64,000 nucleotides of DNA from Mycolicibacterium sp. P9-64 (GTDB taxonomy: Bacteria > Actinomycetota > Actinomycetes > Mycobacteriales > Mycobacteriaceae): assembly GCF_008329605.1 (NCBI RefSeq), contig NZ_NPKO01000011.1:62001-126000 (forward strand), in the 5' to 3' direction. A program made the translations under genes and the position numbers. Below are positions 17,479 to 27,458 of this stretch, piece after piece. Position 1 is the first letter of the stretch; every line of letters starts with the position of its first letter. Below the pieces are notes generated by a model. It saw only the letters and a list, made by a program, of their open reading frames with translations, did not search any database and was not told the DNA's origin.

Positions 17479-19188
17479 GTGGAAATCGAGGAACGCGATT
17501 CCGCATTTTCTGCCTTGGGCGGTCATGTCCAAGTAGGCAACATGCACGCCCAACTCGACGAATTGCTCGGCGCCCGCGACAAGATGGAGCAACTCCTTCG
17601 AGTCATCGTCGGGCTCGCCTCCGATCTCGATCTCGACGCGACCCTGCACCGCATCGTGACTGCGGCGATGGAACTGACCGGGGCCGGTTACGGTGCGCTG
17701 GGGGTGCTGGGACCCGACGGCATGCTGGTCTCGTTCCTGAACTCCGGGATGGACAGCGAAACCGTGGACCGGATCGGCCATCTACCCGTCGGCAAGGGTG
17801 TCCTCGGCGTCCTGCTCGATGAGCCCCAGCCTCTGCGAGTCGATGACCTGAACGCGCACGCGGCCGCAGTGGGCTTTCCCGAACACCACCCGCCCATGCG
17901 CGCCTTCCTCGGAGTCCCGATCACCATTCGGCAGAACATGTTCGGCAGCCTCTATCTGACCGAACCGAAGTCGCGGGCAACGTTCACCGAGGCCGACGAG
18001 GCCATGGTGCGCGCGTTGGCATCGGCCGCCGCTGTCGCCATCGACAACGCGCAGATGTTCGACCGGGCACGCACCACGGCCAAGTGGATGGAAGCCAGCC
18101 GAGCCATCACCACGGCGCTACTCAGCGACACCGACCCGGTGATTACGCCGCTGCGGATGATCGCCGAGCGCGCCTGCGAGTTGACCAATGCCGAGCAAGC
18201 CATCGTGCTCGTGCCCAGCGACGCCGACCTGGCTGCCGAAGACGTCGACACACTGGTCGTTTCGACGGCAGTTGGCCTTCTAGCCGACGAAGTGGTGGGC
18301 CGCCGCGTGCCGGTGGACGGGTCGACGACCGGCGGGGTCTTCCGTTCCGGCGTGCCGTTGATCACCGAATCGTTCCGCCACCCCATCGAGGCGTTCACCG
18401 ACGTCGGGCAACGCCCCGCGATAGTGATGCCACTGCGTGCGCATCAGTCGGTGCTAGGCATCCTCGCCGTAGCCCGCAACAACAGTCAACCCCCCTTCGA
18501 CACGAGTCATCTCGAGTTGATGGGTGACTTCGCCGATCACGCCGTGGTTGCGCTCAGGCTGTCGGAAAACCGTGAGCAGGCACGGGAACTGTCTCTGGTC
18601 ACCGACCGCGAGCGCATTGCTCACGACCTCCACGACCACGTCATCCAGCGATTGTTCGCGGCGGGGATGGATCTACAAGGAACGATTGCCCGGTCGCGGT
18701 CCCCCGAGGTAACCAAGCGCCTGAACCGCACGGTGGACGAGCTGCAAACCACCATCGAGGAGATTCGCAGCCGGATCTTCGCGCTTCAGTCCGTCGGCGA
18801 AGAGGCCGGCTTTCGCCAGTCCATTCAGAATGCCATCGCCGCCCTCACCGACGACCGCGAAGTCGAAACCACGGTACGCATATCAGGACCCTTGAGCGCA
18901 GTCAGCGACGAACTCGCCGAGCAGGCGACACCCGTCGTCATAGAGGCAGTCAGCAATGCGCTAAGACATTCTGGCGCCCAACATCTCACCATCGAGATCG
19001 ACGTCGCCGAAGAGCTGATCATCGACGTCACCGACGATGGCTGCGGAATCGACGACGATGATACGCGCCGGAGCGGCCTGGCAAACATGCTGCGTCGAGC
19101 CGAACTGGTCGGCGGCAGTTGCGCATTCGGGCCCGCGACGGGCGGCGGCACCCACGTGCATTGGGTTGCCCCGCTGGATGGGTACTGA
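17479..19188 (+). CDS. second DosS/DosT-like heme GAF sensor kinase
   Basis: About 569 residues with the same order as devS: two GAF domains, HisKA_3 box AHDLHDHVIQRLFAAG, and HATPase with EAVSNALRHS and TDDGCGI. The heme-ligand motif is conserved as EHHPPMRAFLGVP. No response regulator is adjacent, so like DosT it probably phosphorylates DevR. The start is uncertain: GTG at 17479 has GAAGGG nearby, an upstream TTG at 17440 and ATG at 17542 are alternatives. It lies 130 bases after the ATPase-hemerythrin gene, so a link to oxygen or iron sensing is plausible. Confidence 0.9.
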   Translation: MEIEERDSAFSALGGHVQVGNMHAQLDELLGARDKMEQLLRVIVGLASDLDLDATLHRIVTAAMELTGAGYGALGVLGPDGMLVSFLNSGMDSETVDRIGHLPVGKGVLGVLLDEPQPLRVDDLNAHAAAVGFPEHHPPMRAFLGVPITIRQNMFGSLYLTEPKSRATFTEADEAMVRALASAAAVAIDNAQMFDRARTTAKWMEASRAITTALLSDTDPVITPLRMIAERACELTNAEQAIVLVPSDADLAAEDVDTLVVSTAVGLLADEVVGRRVPVDGSTTGGVFRSGVPLITESFRHPIEAFTDVGQRPAIVMPLRAHQSVLGILAVARNNSQPPFDTSHLELMGDFADHAVVALRLSENREQARELSLVTDRERIAHDLHDHVIQRLFAAGMDLQGTIARSRSPEVTKRLNRTVDELQTTIEEIRSRIFALQSVGEEAGFRQSIQNAIAALTDDREVETTVRISGPLSAVSDELAEQATPVVIEAVSNALRHSGAQHLTIEIDVAEELIIDVTDDGCGIDDDDTRRSGLANMLRRAELVGGSCAFGPATGGGTHVHWVAPLDGY

Positions 19189-19245
19189 CGCCAACGCGGT
19201 CGATGCGTTCACGCCGAAAGGCGCCATGGCTGGATCGAAGCGCCA

Positions 19246-19263
19246 GGGGTGACTTTCGGCACG
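19246..19263. promoter_or_regulatory. DosR-like box
   Basis: GGGGTGACTTTCGGCACG matches the DosR core at most positions and lies about 120 bases before the USP gene at 19385. Confidence 0.65.
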
Positions 19264-19384
19264 GTCGCAGAGGTCGAATGACTCCAGCCCTTCGGCGTCT
19301 CGACACCTAGCGTTGGTTCACAGCTTCGTTCCGGTGCCCGTTGGCCCGAACGCGATGCCATACCCTCCGATGGAAGGATCAGAC

Positions 19385-20278
19385 ATGCACGACCTGAGGT
19401 CAGATCGGATCGTCGTCGGACTCGACGGATCCGCTACGTCGGACTCCGCGATCCGCTGGGCCGCCCGGGAGGCGGCGATGCGAAAGGTCAACTTGACGCT
19501 GCTGCACGTCCTTCTTCCTGGTCTGCCGGTGTGGGGGTTGGGATATTCGATGGCCCCGTTGCCGCTGGAATACGGCGAGATGCAACAGGAGGAAGGTCAG
19601 CGAGTGCTCGAGCTCGCACAGCAGGTCGCCAAGGCCGCCATCCCGCCGGATGCACACGTAGAAGTCCACAGCGAGCTGGTCTTTTCGAACCCGGTACCGA
19701 CCCTGATCGACGTCACGAAGGACGCGCAGATGATCGTCGTCGGTTGTCGGGGTCAGGGAGCGCTGCGCCGCGGCCTGCTCGGATCGACCAGCACCGCTTT
19801 GGTACAGCACGCGCATTGCCCGGTTGCCGTCATCCACGACCCGGCTGACGCACCGACTCATGACCACGGGCCCGTGGTGGTCGGCGTCGACGGTTCGCCT
19901 GCGTCGGAACTGGCCACGGCGATTGCGTTCGACGAAGCCAGTTGGCGCGGCGCAGATTTGGTGGCCTTGCACGCTTGGCTCGATACCGACACCGCCGCAT
20001 TTCCACAAGCCGCATGGCCCGATTTTCGATCCGAGGCGGAGGCTACGCTGGCCGAGCGGCTCGCAGGCTGGAGCGAACGTTATCCCGACGTCGTGGTACA
20101 CCGTCGGGTGGTGTTCGACGGGCCGGCCCGCCATCTGCTCGAGGCCGCCGAGACCGCTCAACTCGTCGTAGTCGGCAGTCACGGTCGTGGCGGATTCGCG
20201 GGAATGCTGCTCGGCTCGGTCAGCACGACCGTCGTACATGCGATCCGCACGCCAGTGATCGTTGCCCGCCCGAGCTGA
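19385..20278 (+). CDS. tandem universal stress protein (Rv2005c/Rv2623 type)
   Basis: A 297-residue double UspA protein with both nucleotide signatures complete: G-C-R-G plus G-S-T in domain 1 and G-S-H-G plus G-S-V in domain 2. It is clearly a paralogue of the gene at 2152-3042, sharing GSPASELATAIAFDEAS and GSHGRGGFAGMLLGSV. The start at 19385 has GGAAGGA seven bases upstream. It directly precedes otsB1, as a Rv2005c-like gene is next to Rv2006 in M. tuberculosis. Confidence 0.9.
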   Translation: MHDLRSDRIVVGLDGSATSDSAIRWAAREAAMRKVNLTLLHVLLPGLPVWGLGYSMAPLPLEYGEMQQEEGQRVLELAQQVAKAAIPPDAHVEVHSELVFSNPVPTLIDVTKDAQMIVVGCRGQGALRRGLLGSTSTALVQHAHCPVAVIHDPADAPTHDHGPVVVGVDGSPASELATAIAFDEASWRGADLVALHAWLDTDTAAFPQAAWPDFRSEAEATLAERLAGWSERYPDVVVHRRVVFDGPARHLLEAAETAQLVVVGSHGRGGFAGMLLGSVSTTVVHAIRTPVIVARPS

Positions 20279-20340
20279 CTCGCAACCGCGCCGACCGTCG
20301 CCTATCCAACATCGTCGATGGGGCCGATATCCATTACAGC

Positions 20341-20356
20341 AAGGACTTTCGGCCCT
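20341..20356. promoter_or_regulatory. DosR box upstream of otsB1
   Basis: AAGGACTTTCGGCCCT is a strong match to the core and ends 35 bases before the GTG start chosen for otsB1. Confidence 0.82.
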
Positions 20357-20391
20357 GCAGCCGAGGACCGACAGCGGGCATCGTCGCAAGG

Positions 20392-23300
20392 GTGACGACT
20401 ACCGACCGGCCACTAGCGTATGGCGAGCCGCTCCGGCCGACCGATGTCACCCGACGGGCGATCGTCGACGCGCGTCGCCATGACGCTGCGCTCTTCGACC
20501 TCGATGGATTGGTGACCGGCACCGCCCCGGACGAGGCAACGGCACTGGTGCGCCGGCTCGAGGCCGCAGGCATCGCGACGGCGGCATACTCGTCCAGCGT
20601 GAACACGCACGCGGCTCTGCAGGACTCAGGTCTGGCCGGTCTGTTCCGGGTACGGGTCGACAGCGGCGTCGCCGAGGGACGCCCGCTCCTCAGCGACCCC
20701 GATCCCACGCTGCTCTTGGATTCCGCTGCCCGGCTCGGTGTGCGACCGGACCGCTGCGTGGTGTTCGACCATTCACGGGCGGGTATGACAGCTGCCCGGA
20801 CGGGAGGGTTCGGAATGGTCGTCGGCGTCGGGTCTCACGAACACCTCGTCGACCTTCTGGCCTGCGGCGCCGATGCCGCGGTCACCGACCTCACTCACGT
20901 GGAAGTGGTTCGCGGCCATCGGCGCATGTCGTCGCTTCCCCAAGCACTCGCGTCCGTCGAGATGCTCGGCACCGTGGTCACGGCGCGAACCCCGGCGGTC
21001 TTCGTCGACTTCGACGGCACACTGAGCGACATCGTCGGGAAGCCGGCGGCAGCGACCATCCTGCCCGCCGCCCGCGATGCGCTGGCCGCGCTGGCCACCT
21101 TCTGCCCCGTCGCCGTACTCAGCGGGCGCAACGCAGACGACGTGAGCGAACGAGTCGACGTGCCAGGCCTGTGGTACGCCGGCAATCACGGTCTGGAACT
21201 CATCTCGCCGGACGGAATCCGGCACGACGACGATGCAGCGCTGGCGGCGCGCCCCGCACTGCAACGTGCGGCCGAGACCCTGCATGATGCGCTGTCCGGC
21301 GTCGACGGCGTCGAGTTCGAACACAAACGACATGCCATCGCGGTCCACTACCGTCGTGTCGATGCGACAATGGTGGCACGGGTAACCGCGGCCGCACACA
21401 CCGTAGGGCGACGCGAGAACCTACGAGTGATGCACGGCCGCAAGGTCATCGAACTGCACCCGGACATCGATTGCGATAAGGGGGCGGCACTACGTCGGAT
21501 CACTGGCCTCCTCGGCTTCACCGACCCGGTACCGGTCTACCTCGGCGACGATCTGACCGACGAGGACGCATTCGACGCCGTCGAGCGCGACGGCATCGGC
21601 ATACTGGTCCGCCACGATGAGGACGGCGACCGGCCGACCTCCGCACGCTTCGCCGTGGACAGTCCACGGCATGCGGCAGCCTTGCTCGCCGAGATCGCTT
21701 CGCGGCTCGCGGTGGATCGTCGCGAATCCGTCGACCGATGGGCCGTGACCTTCGACGGGTACGATCCGGGAACCGAACTACGACGAGAAGTTTTGTGCAG
21801 CACGGGGAACGGCTTTCTCGGCGTCCGCGGATGTGCTCCCGAGTCCAGATCCGGCGAGGTGCACTATCCGGGTACGTACCGAGTCGGTCTTTACGACAGG
21901 TTGACGGACCGCATCGCGGGCCATTGCATCGACAACGAGAGCGTCGTCAACCTGCCAAACTGGTTGCCGCTGACCTTCGGCATCGACGATGGTCCATGGT
22001 TCGACCTCGACGACGGCACGCATCGGATGCTGTCCTACCGCCAAACGATCGACGTCCGTCGGGCCGAGTTGCAGCGGGAATTCCGGATCCAGGATGACCA
22101 AGGGCGCATCACGTCGGTCATTCAACGCCGGTTCACGTCGATGCGCGAACCGAATCTGTGCGGCATGCAGACCACGGTATCTACCGACAATTGGTCGGGG
22201 ACAATACGATTCAGATCCGCCATCGACGGCGACGTCGCCAACCGCGGCGTCGGCCGCTACCGGGAATTGTCGGGGCAGCACCTAAGCCGCCCGGCATTCT
22301 CCGCAGAGGGTTGCAACACGGTCATCTGCGAAGTACAGACCGTGCAGTCCCGTATCCGCATCGCCGTAGCGGCACGCACCATCGCCTACTGCGACGGGCC
22401 AGCTTCGGTCGAACACCACACTTTCTCGGAGGGCGCCGAAGCCGGGCACGTCGCGAGCATCGCCATCTCAGCGGGTCAATCCGTGACAGTCGAGAAGATG
22501 GTCGTCGTCTTCACGGGCAGCGACCACGCCATCTCGGAGCCGGGCGACGCCGCCCGCAAACAGATTCGCCGCGTTGGCCGCTACGCCACCCACATGCAGG
22601 ACCATGCGGTGGAGTGGGCGCACCTGTGGGAGGGCTTCCATTTAGACCTCGAGGACGACCAGGCACTTCGGGTGATCCGACTGCACACCTACCACCTCCT
22701 GCAATGCCTCTCTCCCCACACTGCAGACTGCGACGCCGGCATGCCGGCACGTGGCCTCCACGGTGAGGCCTATCGCGGTCACGTCTTCTGGGACGACCTG
22801 TTCGTGCTACCCGTGCTCAACCTCCACCTGCCGAATGTCACCCATTCGATCTTGCGGTACCGCTACCGTCGCCTCGCCGAGGCATGTCACGCGGCGTCCG
22901 CTGCTGGCTACTCCGGCGCGATGTTCCCGTGGCAGTCTGGCAGCGACGGGCGCGAGGAAAGCCAGAAGCTGCACCTCAATCCCCGCTCGGGGCGGTGGAA
23001 TCCCGATCCCAGCGCGCTGGCAAACCATGTCGGCATCGCAGTCGCCTACGAGGTTTGGCAGTACTATCAGGTCACCGGTGACCTGGAGTTCCTCACCAGT
23101 ACCGGCGCAGAGGTACTGGTCCAGATCGCTAGATTCTGGGTGAGCAAGGCACGGTTCGACAGCGCCCGCGATCGCTACGTCATCGAGGGGGTGATCGGCC
23201 CCGATGAGTTCCATACCGGCTACCCCGGGCGCCGCCACCGCGGTGTCGACAACAACGCCTATACCAACGTAATGGCCGTCTGGGTCATCCTGCGCGCACG

Positions 23301-24114
23301 GGACGCACTCGACGCGCTGCCCCTGCCCGATCGGCTCGACCTCGTCCAGACACTGCATCTGCACGGGACCGAACTGGCCCTGTGGGATCGGGTCAGCCGA
23401 CGGATGTTCGTGCCCTTTCACGACGGTGTGATCAGCCAGTTCGAGGGATACGAAGAACTTCGGGAACTCGACTGGCCTCGATACCGGGAGCGCTACGGCG
23501 ACATCGGTCGCATGGACCGGATACTCGAAGCCGAGGGGGACGACGTCAACGATTACCGGGTCGTCAAGCAGGCCGATGCCGTGATGCTCTTCTATCTGCT
23601 GTCCGCCGACGAAATCCGGCAATTGCTCGGGCGTTTGGGGTATGCGTTCGGCCCCGAACAAGTACCCCAGACCATCGACTACTACCTCAGCCGAACGACG
23701 CACGGGTCCACGCTGAGCGCGGTCGTCTACTCGTGGGTGCTCGCCCGTGGCAACCGGACGCAGGCGACGGACTACTTCCAGAAGGTGTTGGCATCGGACG
23801 TCGCCGACGCTGACGGCGGCACCACGACCGAGGGGGTTCATCTGGCCGCGATGGCTGGAAGCATCGATCTCCTTCAACGGTGCTATGCCGGCCTGGAGAC
23901 CCGCGACGATCGGCTCGTCCTGGGGCCGATGTGGCCCGAAGACTCTGGTACGTTGGGGTTTTCGATTCAGTATCGTGGACACCGGCTGCACCTGCGGATC
24001 GCTGGAAGGACTGCAAGTGTCATCGCAGACCCTTCGGAAGCAGCTCCCATCGTCGTCGAATGCCGAGGTCGCACTCAGCTGCTGCGAGCCGGGGAGACCA
24101 TCAGCGTCGGTTGA
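20392..24114 (+). CDS. otsB1: OtsB1: HAD + trehalose-phosphatase + GH65-like fusion
   Basis: A 1240-residue three-part protein like Rv2006 (1327). Residues 1-190 are HAD-like (ALFDLDGLVTG). About 200-440 form a trehalose-6-phosphate phosphatase domain with VFVDFDGTLSDI and YLGDDLTDEDAF. The rest is a GH65-type glycosidase/phosphorylase: WDDLFVLPVLNLHLP, FPWQSGSDGREES, and the catalytic acid in VIGPDEFHTGYPG. It could dephosphorylate trehalose-6-phosphate or process an alpha-glucoside; activity of the M. tuberculosis protein is debated. The GTG at 20392 was chosen because the DosR box lies directly upstream; the longer frame overlaps the USP gene. Confidence 0.88.
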   Translation: MTTTDRPLAYGEPLRPTDVTRRAIVDARRHDAALFDLDGLVTGTAPDEATALVRRLEAAGIATAAYSSSVNTHAALQDSGLAGLFRVRVDSGVAEGRPLLSDPDPTLLLDSAARLGVRPDRCVVFDHSRAGMTAARTGGFGMVVGVGSHEHLVDLLACGADAAVTDLTHVEVVRGHRRMSSLPQALASVEMLGTVVTARTPAVFVDFDGTLSDIVGKPAAATILPAARDALAALATFCPVAVLSGRNADDVSERVDVPGLWYAGNHGLELISPDGIRHDDDAALAARPALQRAAETLHDALSGVDGVEFEHKRHAIAVHYRRVDATMVARVTAAAHTVGRRENLRVMHGRKVIELHPDIDCDKGAALRRITGLLGFTDPVPVYLGDDLTDEDAFDAVERDGIGILVRHDEDGDRPTSARFAVDSPRHAAALLAEIASRLAVDRRESVDRWAVTFDGYDPGTELRREVLCSTGNGFLGVRGCAPESRSGEVHYPGTYRVGLYDRLTDRIAGHCIDNESVVNLPNWLPLTFGIDDGPWFDLDDGTHRMLSYRQTIDVRRAELQREFRIQDDQGRITSVIQRRFTSMREPNLCGMQTTVSTDNWSGTIRFRSAIDGDVANRGVGRYRELSGQHLSRPAFSAEGCNTVICEVQTVQSRIRIAVAARTIAYCDGPASVEHHTFSEGAEAGHVASIAISAGQSVTVEKMVVVFTGSDHAISEPGDAARKQIRRVGRYATHMQDHAVEWAHLWEGFHLDLEDDQALRVIRLHTYHLLQCLSPHTADCDAGMPARGLHGEAYRGHVFWDDLFVLPVLNLHLPNVTHSILRYRYRRLAEACHAASAAGYSGAMFPWQSGSDGREESQKLHLNPRSGRWNPDPSALANHVGIAVAYEVWQYYQVTGDLEFLTSTGAEVLVQIARFWVSKARFDSARDRYVIEGVIGPDEFHTGYPGRRHRGVDNNAYTNVMAVWVILRARDALDALPLPDRLDLVQTLHLHGTELALWDRVSRRMFVPFHDGVISQFEGYEELRELDWPRYRERYGDIGRMDRILEAEGDDVNDYRVVKQADAVMLFYLLSADEIRQLLGRLGYAFGPEQVPQTIDYYLSRTTHGSTLSAVVYSWVLARGNRTQATDYFQKVLASDVADADGGTTTEGVHLAAMAGSIDLLQRCYAGLETRDDRLVLGPMWPEDSGTLGFSIQYRGHRLHLRIAGRTASVIADPSEAAPIVVECRGRTQLLRAGETISVG

Positions 24115-24196
24115 CCGACGCCGTTCCCGCCTGGCGGCGAGCGATGTTCTGGCCCAAAGAGTTAGGTGATCAAACCCGGATCGCGGGAACGGGCCA

Positions 24197-25141
24197 CTAG
24201 TGTGACGTGGCGGCCGCCGGATCGACCAGCCGGTCGATGGACTGGTCCTCTGTACGGGACGCGGGGCAGATGACCACGGGTGTGGGCGAATGATGCAGCA
24301 GGCCCAACCCGGTTGAACCGAGTAGTGCGCTGGCGAGTTGGCCACGACCCCTAGATCCCACCACGATGAGCTGTGCGTCCTCGGCGTGGCTCAGAATCAC
24401 CCGGCTCGGACTTCCAATCTGGACCACATGCGTGACGTGAACGTCTGGCCAGCGGTCCGCAATCGGGTACAATCTCTCCGAGAGCCGCTGTGTTGCTTCA
24501 TCTTCCACCGCCTCCCAGTCGACGACCATGGGAATGTCAATCTCCCCAGGTAGGCGCCGCGGCGACATCGCGTAGACCGCGGTGAGGCCCACGGCCAGAC
24601 AGTCGGCCAGCTCGAACGCCGTCGTCAACGCGGTGAGCGAGATCCGATTTTCGTCGACGCCGACCACGACGGGGTGATCGTTCGGAACGAGCGTTTCCCC
24701 GCGCCAGGCGATCACCGGGCACGCCGCGCGAGTGGCCACCGCAAGCGTGGTGGATCCCACCAGCAATGCGCCACCGGCCGACACGTCCGCACAGGCGAGC
24801 ACCAGCATGCGGGCACGGCGGCTCAGTTCCACCAGCGCCTCGCGCGGGCTGTGATGACGGAGTGTCCGCCTGACACGGAGTGTGGGAAAGTCGGCGTGGA
24901 TCGCGTCGGCCGCTCGGTCGAGTACGGATTGACCCAACTCGCGTGGGTACGCTCCGGCGTCCGCTTGCTGCGGCGCCGTGACGATGAGCAGTGCTTCATC
25001 GACGTCGCTGAAGGCGTGTACCAGATGTAGTGGCTCACCCAGCCGTACGGCGAGCGCTGCCGCCCATCGCGCTGCATGCAGCGCGTCCTCGCTACCATCG
25101 ACGCCGACTACGACCGGCCTTGCTTCGTGCACCACTGCCAT
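24197..25141 (-). CDS. tandem universal stress protein
   Basis: A 314-residue double UspA protein. Domain 2 has a full signature (G-S-R-G, nine residues, G-S-T); domain 1 reads A-C-A-D and looks degenerate. This is the reverse of the pattern in the other half-degenerate copies. The start at 25141 is preferred because AGAAGGA precedes it; an in-frame ATG 11 codons upstream overlaps the baeRF2 gene end. It is the last gene of the slipin-baeRF2-USP operon. Confidence 0.86.
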   Translation of the reverse strand: MAVVHEARPVVVGVDGSEDALHAARWAAALAVRLGEPLHLVHAFSDVDEALLIVTAPQQADAGAYPRELGQSVLDRAADAIHADFPTLRVRRTLRHHSPREALVELSRRARMLVLACADVSAGGALLVGSTTLAVATRAACPVIAWRGETLVPNDHPVVVGVDENRISLTALTTAFELADCLAVGLTAVYAMSPRRLPGEIDIPMVVDWEAVEDEATQRLSERLYPIADRWPDVHVTHVVQIGSPSRVILSHAEDAQLIVVGSRGRGQLASALLGSTGLGLLHHSPTPVVICPASRTEDQSIDRLVDPAAATSH

Positions 25142-25170
25142 CACGTCCTTCTCTGTTGTCGAGGGGTTGG

Positions 25171-26313
25171 TCATCGTCCTTGGATCCCGTTCCGGATTGG
25201 CACGACAGCCGCGTAGCGCAGTAAGGCGGCGACGCCATCCTGTGCGTCAAAACCTTCGTTCGCGTGGACGAGTTGTGCGCCACAGGCAATCGCCGCGAAC
25301 GGGATTGCCTCGTCGGCCCGCAACGTCCGCGTCGGCGGCACACCATATGTGGACAACACATCGGCATCGGTTGCGACCATGGTGGGATCGTCGCCGGCGA
25401 TCACGGTTTCGTGCCCAAGATTGCCGAGTATCAGAGTCGCAACGGCGTCCTCGCGCAGGGCCGCGCACACCGCGGCGAGCCCCTGTGCGGCAAGTCCGGA
25501 GGCCCGGCCCACCTCGGCGCGAAACCGTCGCACAGAGTCGGTCGCAGCCGCGAAACGCCGATCCTGGAACTCCAACGCGATCACACGCGCCACCGTGTCG
25601 TCCACCCCCGTGTTACGCGCGCCGACACGGGGTCGCACGACACGGGCACCGATGCGATCGGGCAGAGCCGACATCAGCTCGGCTCGTACACGGTCCTGCC
25701 CGATGAGGAAGACGACCTCCGGCTGGTCACGGTCACAACGCTCTGCGAGAGCATCCGCGACCGCACGGACGTTCTTGCGGATCGCTTCCTCTACCCGGTG
25801 CTGCTGAGCGCCCCAGCCGTAATTCTCGCCGGTCGCGACCCTGTGGACTGGGTAGCCACCAGCCTCAACCGTCTCGGTCCGCACGGTATTGCCTTGGTAG
25901 AGGCTGAGATCGGCGCCAAGATTGTCGACTGCAACCACCATGTAAGTCGGTGACACGCGGCCACATTCGATGAGCGGGACGACGTAGGGCAGGTCCGATA
26001 CCCGGACCACGGGGCTCGAAGGCGCGACGACGAGATGCTCATCGATCAGGACTCCATCCGCCGTTGCGATCAGGCCACGGCCGCTGTGGCCCACCGGCGA
26101 CCTGGCGTCGAGAACCGCCCGTTCGAGAACCGAGATGAGCGTGCCCTCCGCGCCCTGGTCCTCGAGTTGCCGGACGACGTCACGCCACTTCACCTCGAGT
26201 TGGGTGGCGGCGTCATGCGCATCGTGCGAATCGTCGAAGTAGATGGAGGCGAACGGGCCATGCGCAGCGAGGAGTTGACGTGCTTGGTCTGAGTGCACCG
26301 TCGTGACGTTCAT
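25171..26313 (-). CDS. baeRF family 2 release-factor-like protein (Rv2629 homologue)
   Basis: A 380-residue protein close to Rv2629 (374), a DosR-regulon member. The order of its segments (a domain with FASIYFDDSHDA, a middle eRF1-like domain with YMVVAVDNLGADL, and a C-terminal L7Ae-like domain) fits the bacterial archaeo-eukaryotic release factor family. Members are thought to act on ribosomes or peptidyl-tRNA; the exact reaction is unproven. The start overlaps the slipin stop by ATGA, indicating coupling. A role in stalled-ribosome handling during dormancy is an inference. Confidence 0.82.
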   Translation of the reverse strand: MNVTTVHSDQARQLLAAHGPFASIYFDDSHDAHDAATQLEVKWRDVVRQLEDQGAEGTLISVLERAVLDARSPVGHSGRGLIATADGVLIDEHLVVAPSSPVVRVSDLPYVVPLIECGRVSPTYMVVAVDNLGADLSLYQGNTVRTETVEAGGYPVHRVATGENYGWGAQQHRVEEAIRKNVRAVADALAERCDRDQPEVVFLIGQDRVRAELMSALPDRIGARVVRPRVGARNTGVDDTVARVIALEFQDRRFAAATDSVRRFRAEVGRASGLAAQGLAAVCAALREDAVATLILGNLGHETVIAGDDPTMVATDADVLSTYGVPPTRTLRADEAIPFAAIACGAQLVHANEGFDAQDGVAALLRYAAVVPIRNGIQGR

Positions 26314-27173
26314 CGATCGACACTCCCATTGGCAACGGTCACCATCGGTGGTCGTGTGATGGGTGGGAGCGGCGCGGTGATCGGTGGCTCGGAAATCGCA
26401 GCAGCGGCGGCGGTTTCGCGAGCGAAGAAGGCACCCACATCGCCGATGGCGCTCATCAACGGTGCTGGGAAGACGACGGTGGTGTTCTTGTCCACCCCCA
26501 GCTCGACGAGTGTCTGCAGATTGCGTAGCTGAAGCGCAAGCGGATGGGCCATCATGGTGTCCGATGCGTCACCGAGCGCTGCTGCGGCGAGCGATTCGCC
26601 TTCCGCGGCAATGATCTTGGCGCGTTTCTCCCGTTCGGCTTCGGCCTCGCGTGCCATCGCCCGCTTCATGCTGCCGGGCAACTGGATGTCCTTCAATTCG
26701 ACCACGGTGACCTCGACGCCCCACTCCAAGGTCACCACGTCCAGGATCTGCCGGATATTGGCATTGATGACCTCGGTGCCGCTCAGCACCTCGTCCAACG
26801 TGTGCTGGCCGACGACGTTGCGCAAGGTGGTTTGTGCGATCTGATCGATCGCCGCGCGCACATTCTCGATGGCGACCAACGACCTGACGGGATCCACGAC
26901 GCGGAAGTACGCCACTGCGGCGATGTCGACGCTCACGTTGTCACGGGTGATGATTCCCTGCGACTGGATCGGCATCGTGACGATCCGCAGCGATACCTTC
27001 CGCAACTGATCGATGACCGGGACGATGATGCGTAGGCCGGGTTCCCGTACACCGATGACTCGCCCGAGTCGGAACAGGACGCCCCTCTCGTACTGGTTTA
27101 CCACTCGCACCGACATGGCCGTCAGGAGCAGTGCGACGACGACGATGGCAGTGGCAATTGCAATGCCGGTCAT
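26310..27173 (-). CDS. slipin/stomatin-like SPFH membrane protein
   Basis: A 287-residue protein with one N-terminal membrane helix (about residues 3-22) and an SPFH/Band 7 domain: VNQYERGVLFRLGRV, EPGLRIIVPVID, and the coiled segment MAREAEAEREKRAKII, all typical of slipins. It should form oligomeric membrane microdomain scaffolds on the cytoplasmic face. It leads the operon with the baeRF2-like gene (ATGA overlap) and a USP. Two DosR-like boxes lie upstream. Confidence 0.92.
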   Translation of the reverse strand: MTGIAIATAIVVVALLLTAMSVRVVNQYERGVLFRLGRVIGVREPGLRIIVPVIDQLRKVSLRIVTMPIQSQGIITRDNVSVDIAAVAYFRVVDPVRSLVAIENVRAAIDQIAQTTLRNVVGQHTLDEVLSGTEVINANIRQILDVVTLEWGVEVTVVELKDIQLPGSMKRAMAREAEAEREKRAKIIAAEGESLAAAALGDASDTMMAHPLALQLRNLQTLVELGVDKNTTVVFPAPLMSAIGDVGAFFARETAAAAAISEPPITAPLPPITRPPMVTVANGSVDR

Positions 27174-27270
27174 ATTTCTCCTTACGTCCAGCGAGGCGTC
27201 GGGACCTTCTGCTCGGCCGGTTTCTCGACTGCCACCCGCTCACGATGCAGCCGGCGTCCGCGATACGACA

Positions 27271-27356
27271 AGTGCCAAAGGTCCTCTCCCCTAGCAGTTG
27301 ACGCCGCCCCGGCTCACGAGATGGAGCGTCTGGTTGGCGAAGGGCCTTTGGGCCCA
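27271..27356. promoter_or_regulatory. DosR-like boxes (two) between slipin and USP
   Basis: AGTGCCAAAGGTCCTC at 27271-27286 and AGGGCCTTTGGGCCCA at 27341-27356. One lies about 100 bases from each divergent start. Confidence 0.75.
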
Positions 27357-27458
27357 CGCGAAGGAGGCCGAAGGCAGCATCGCCGACCGTCGCCGAGCAA
27401 TACCGTTGAGCGACTACGTAAATGTCATTTCAAGTATCGACGTGATGTGGAGCGCACG

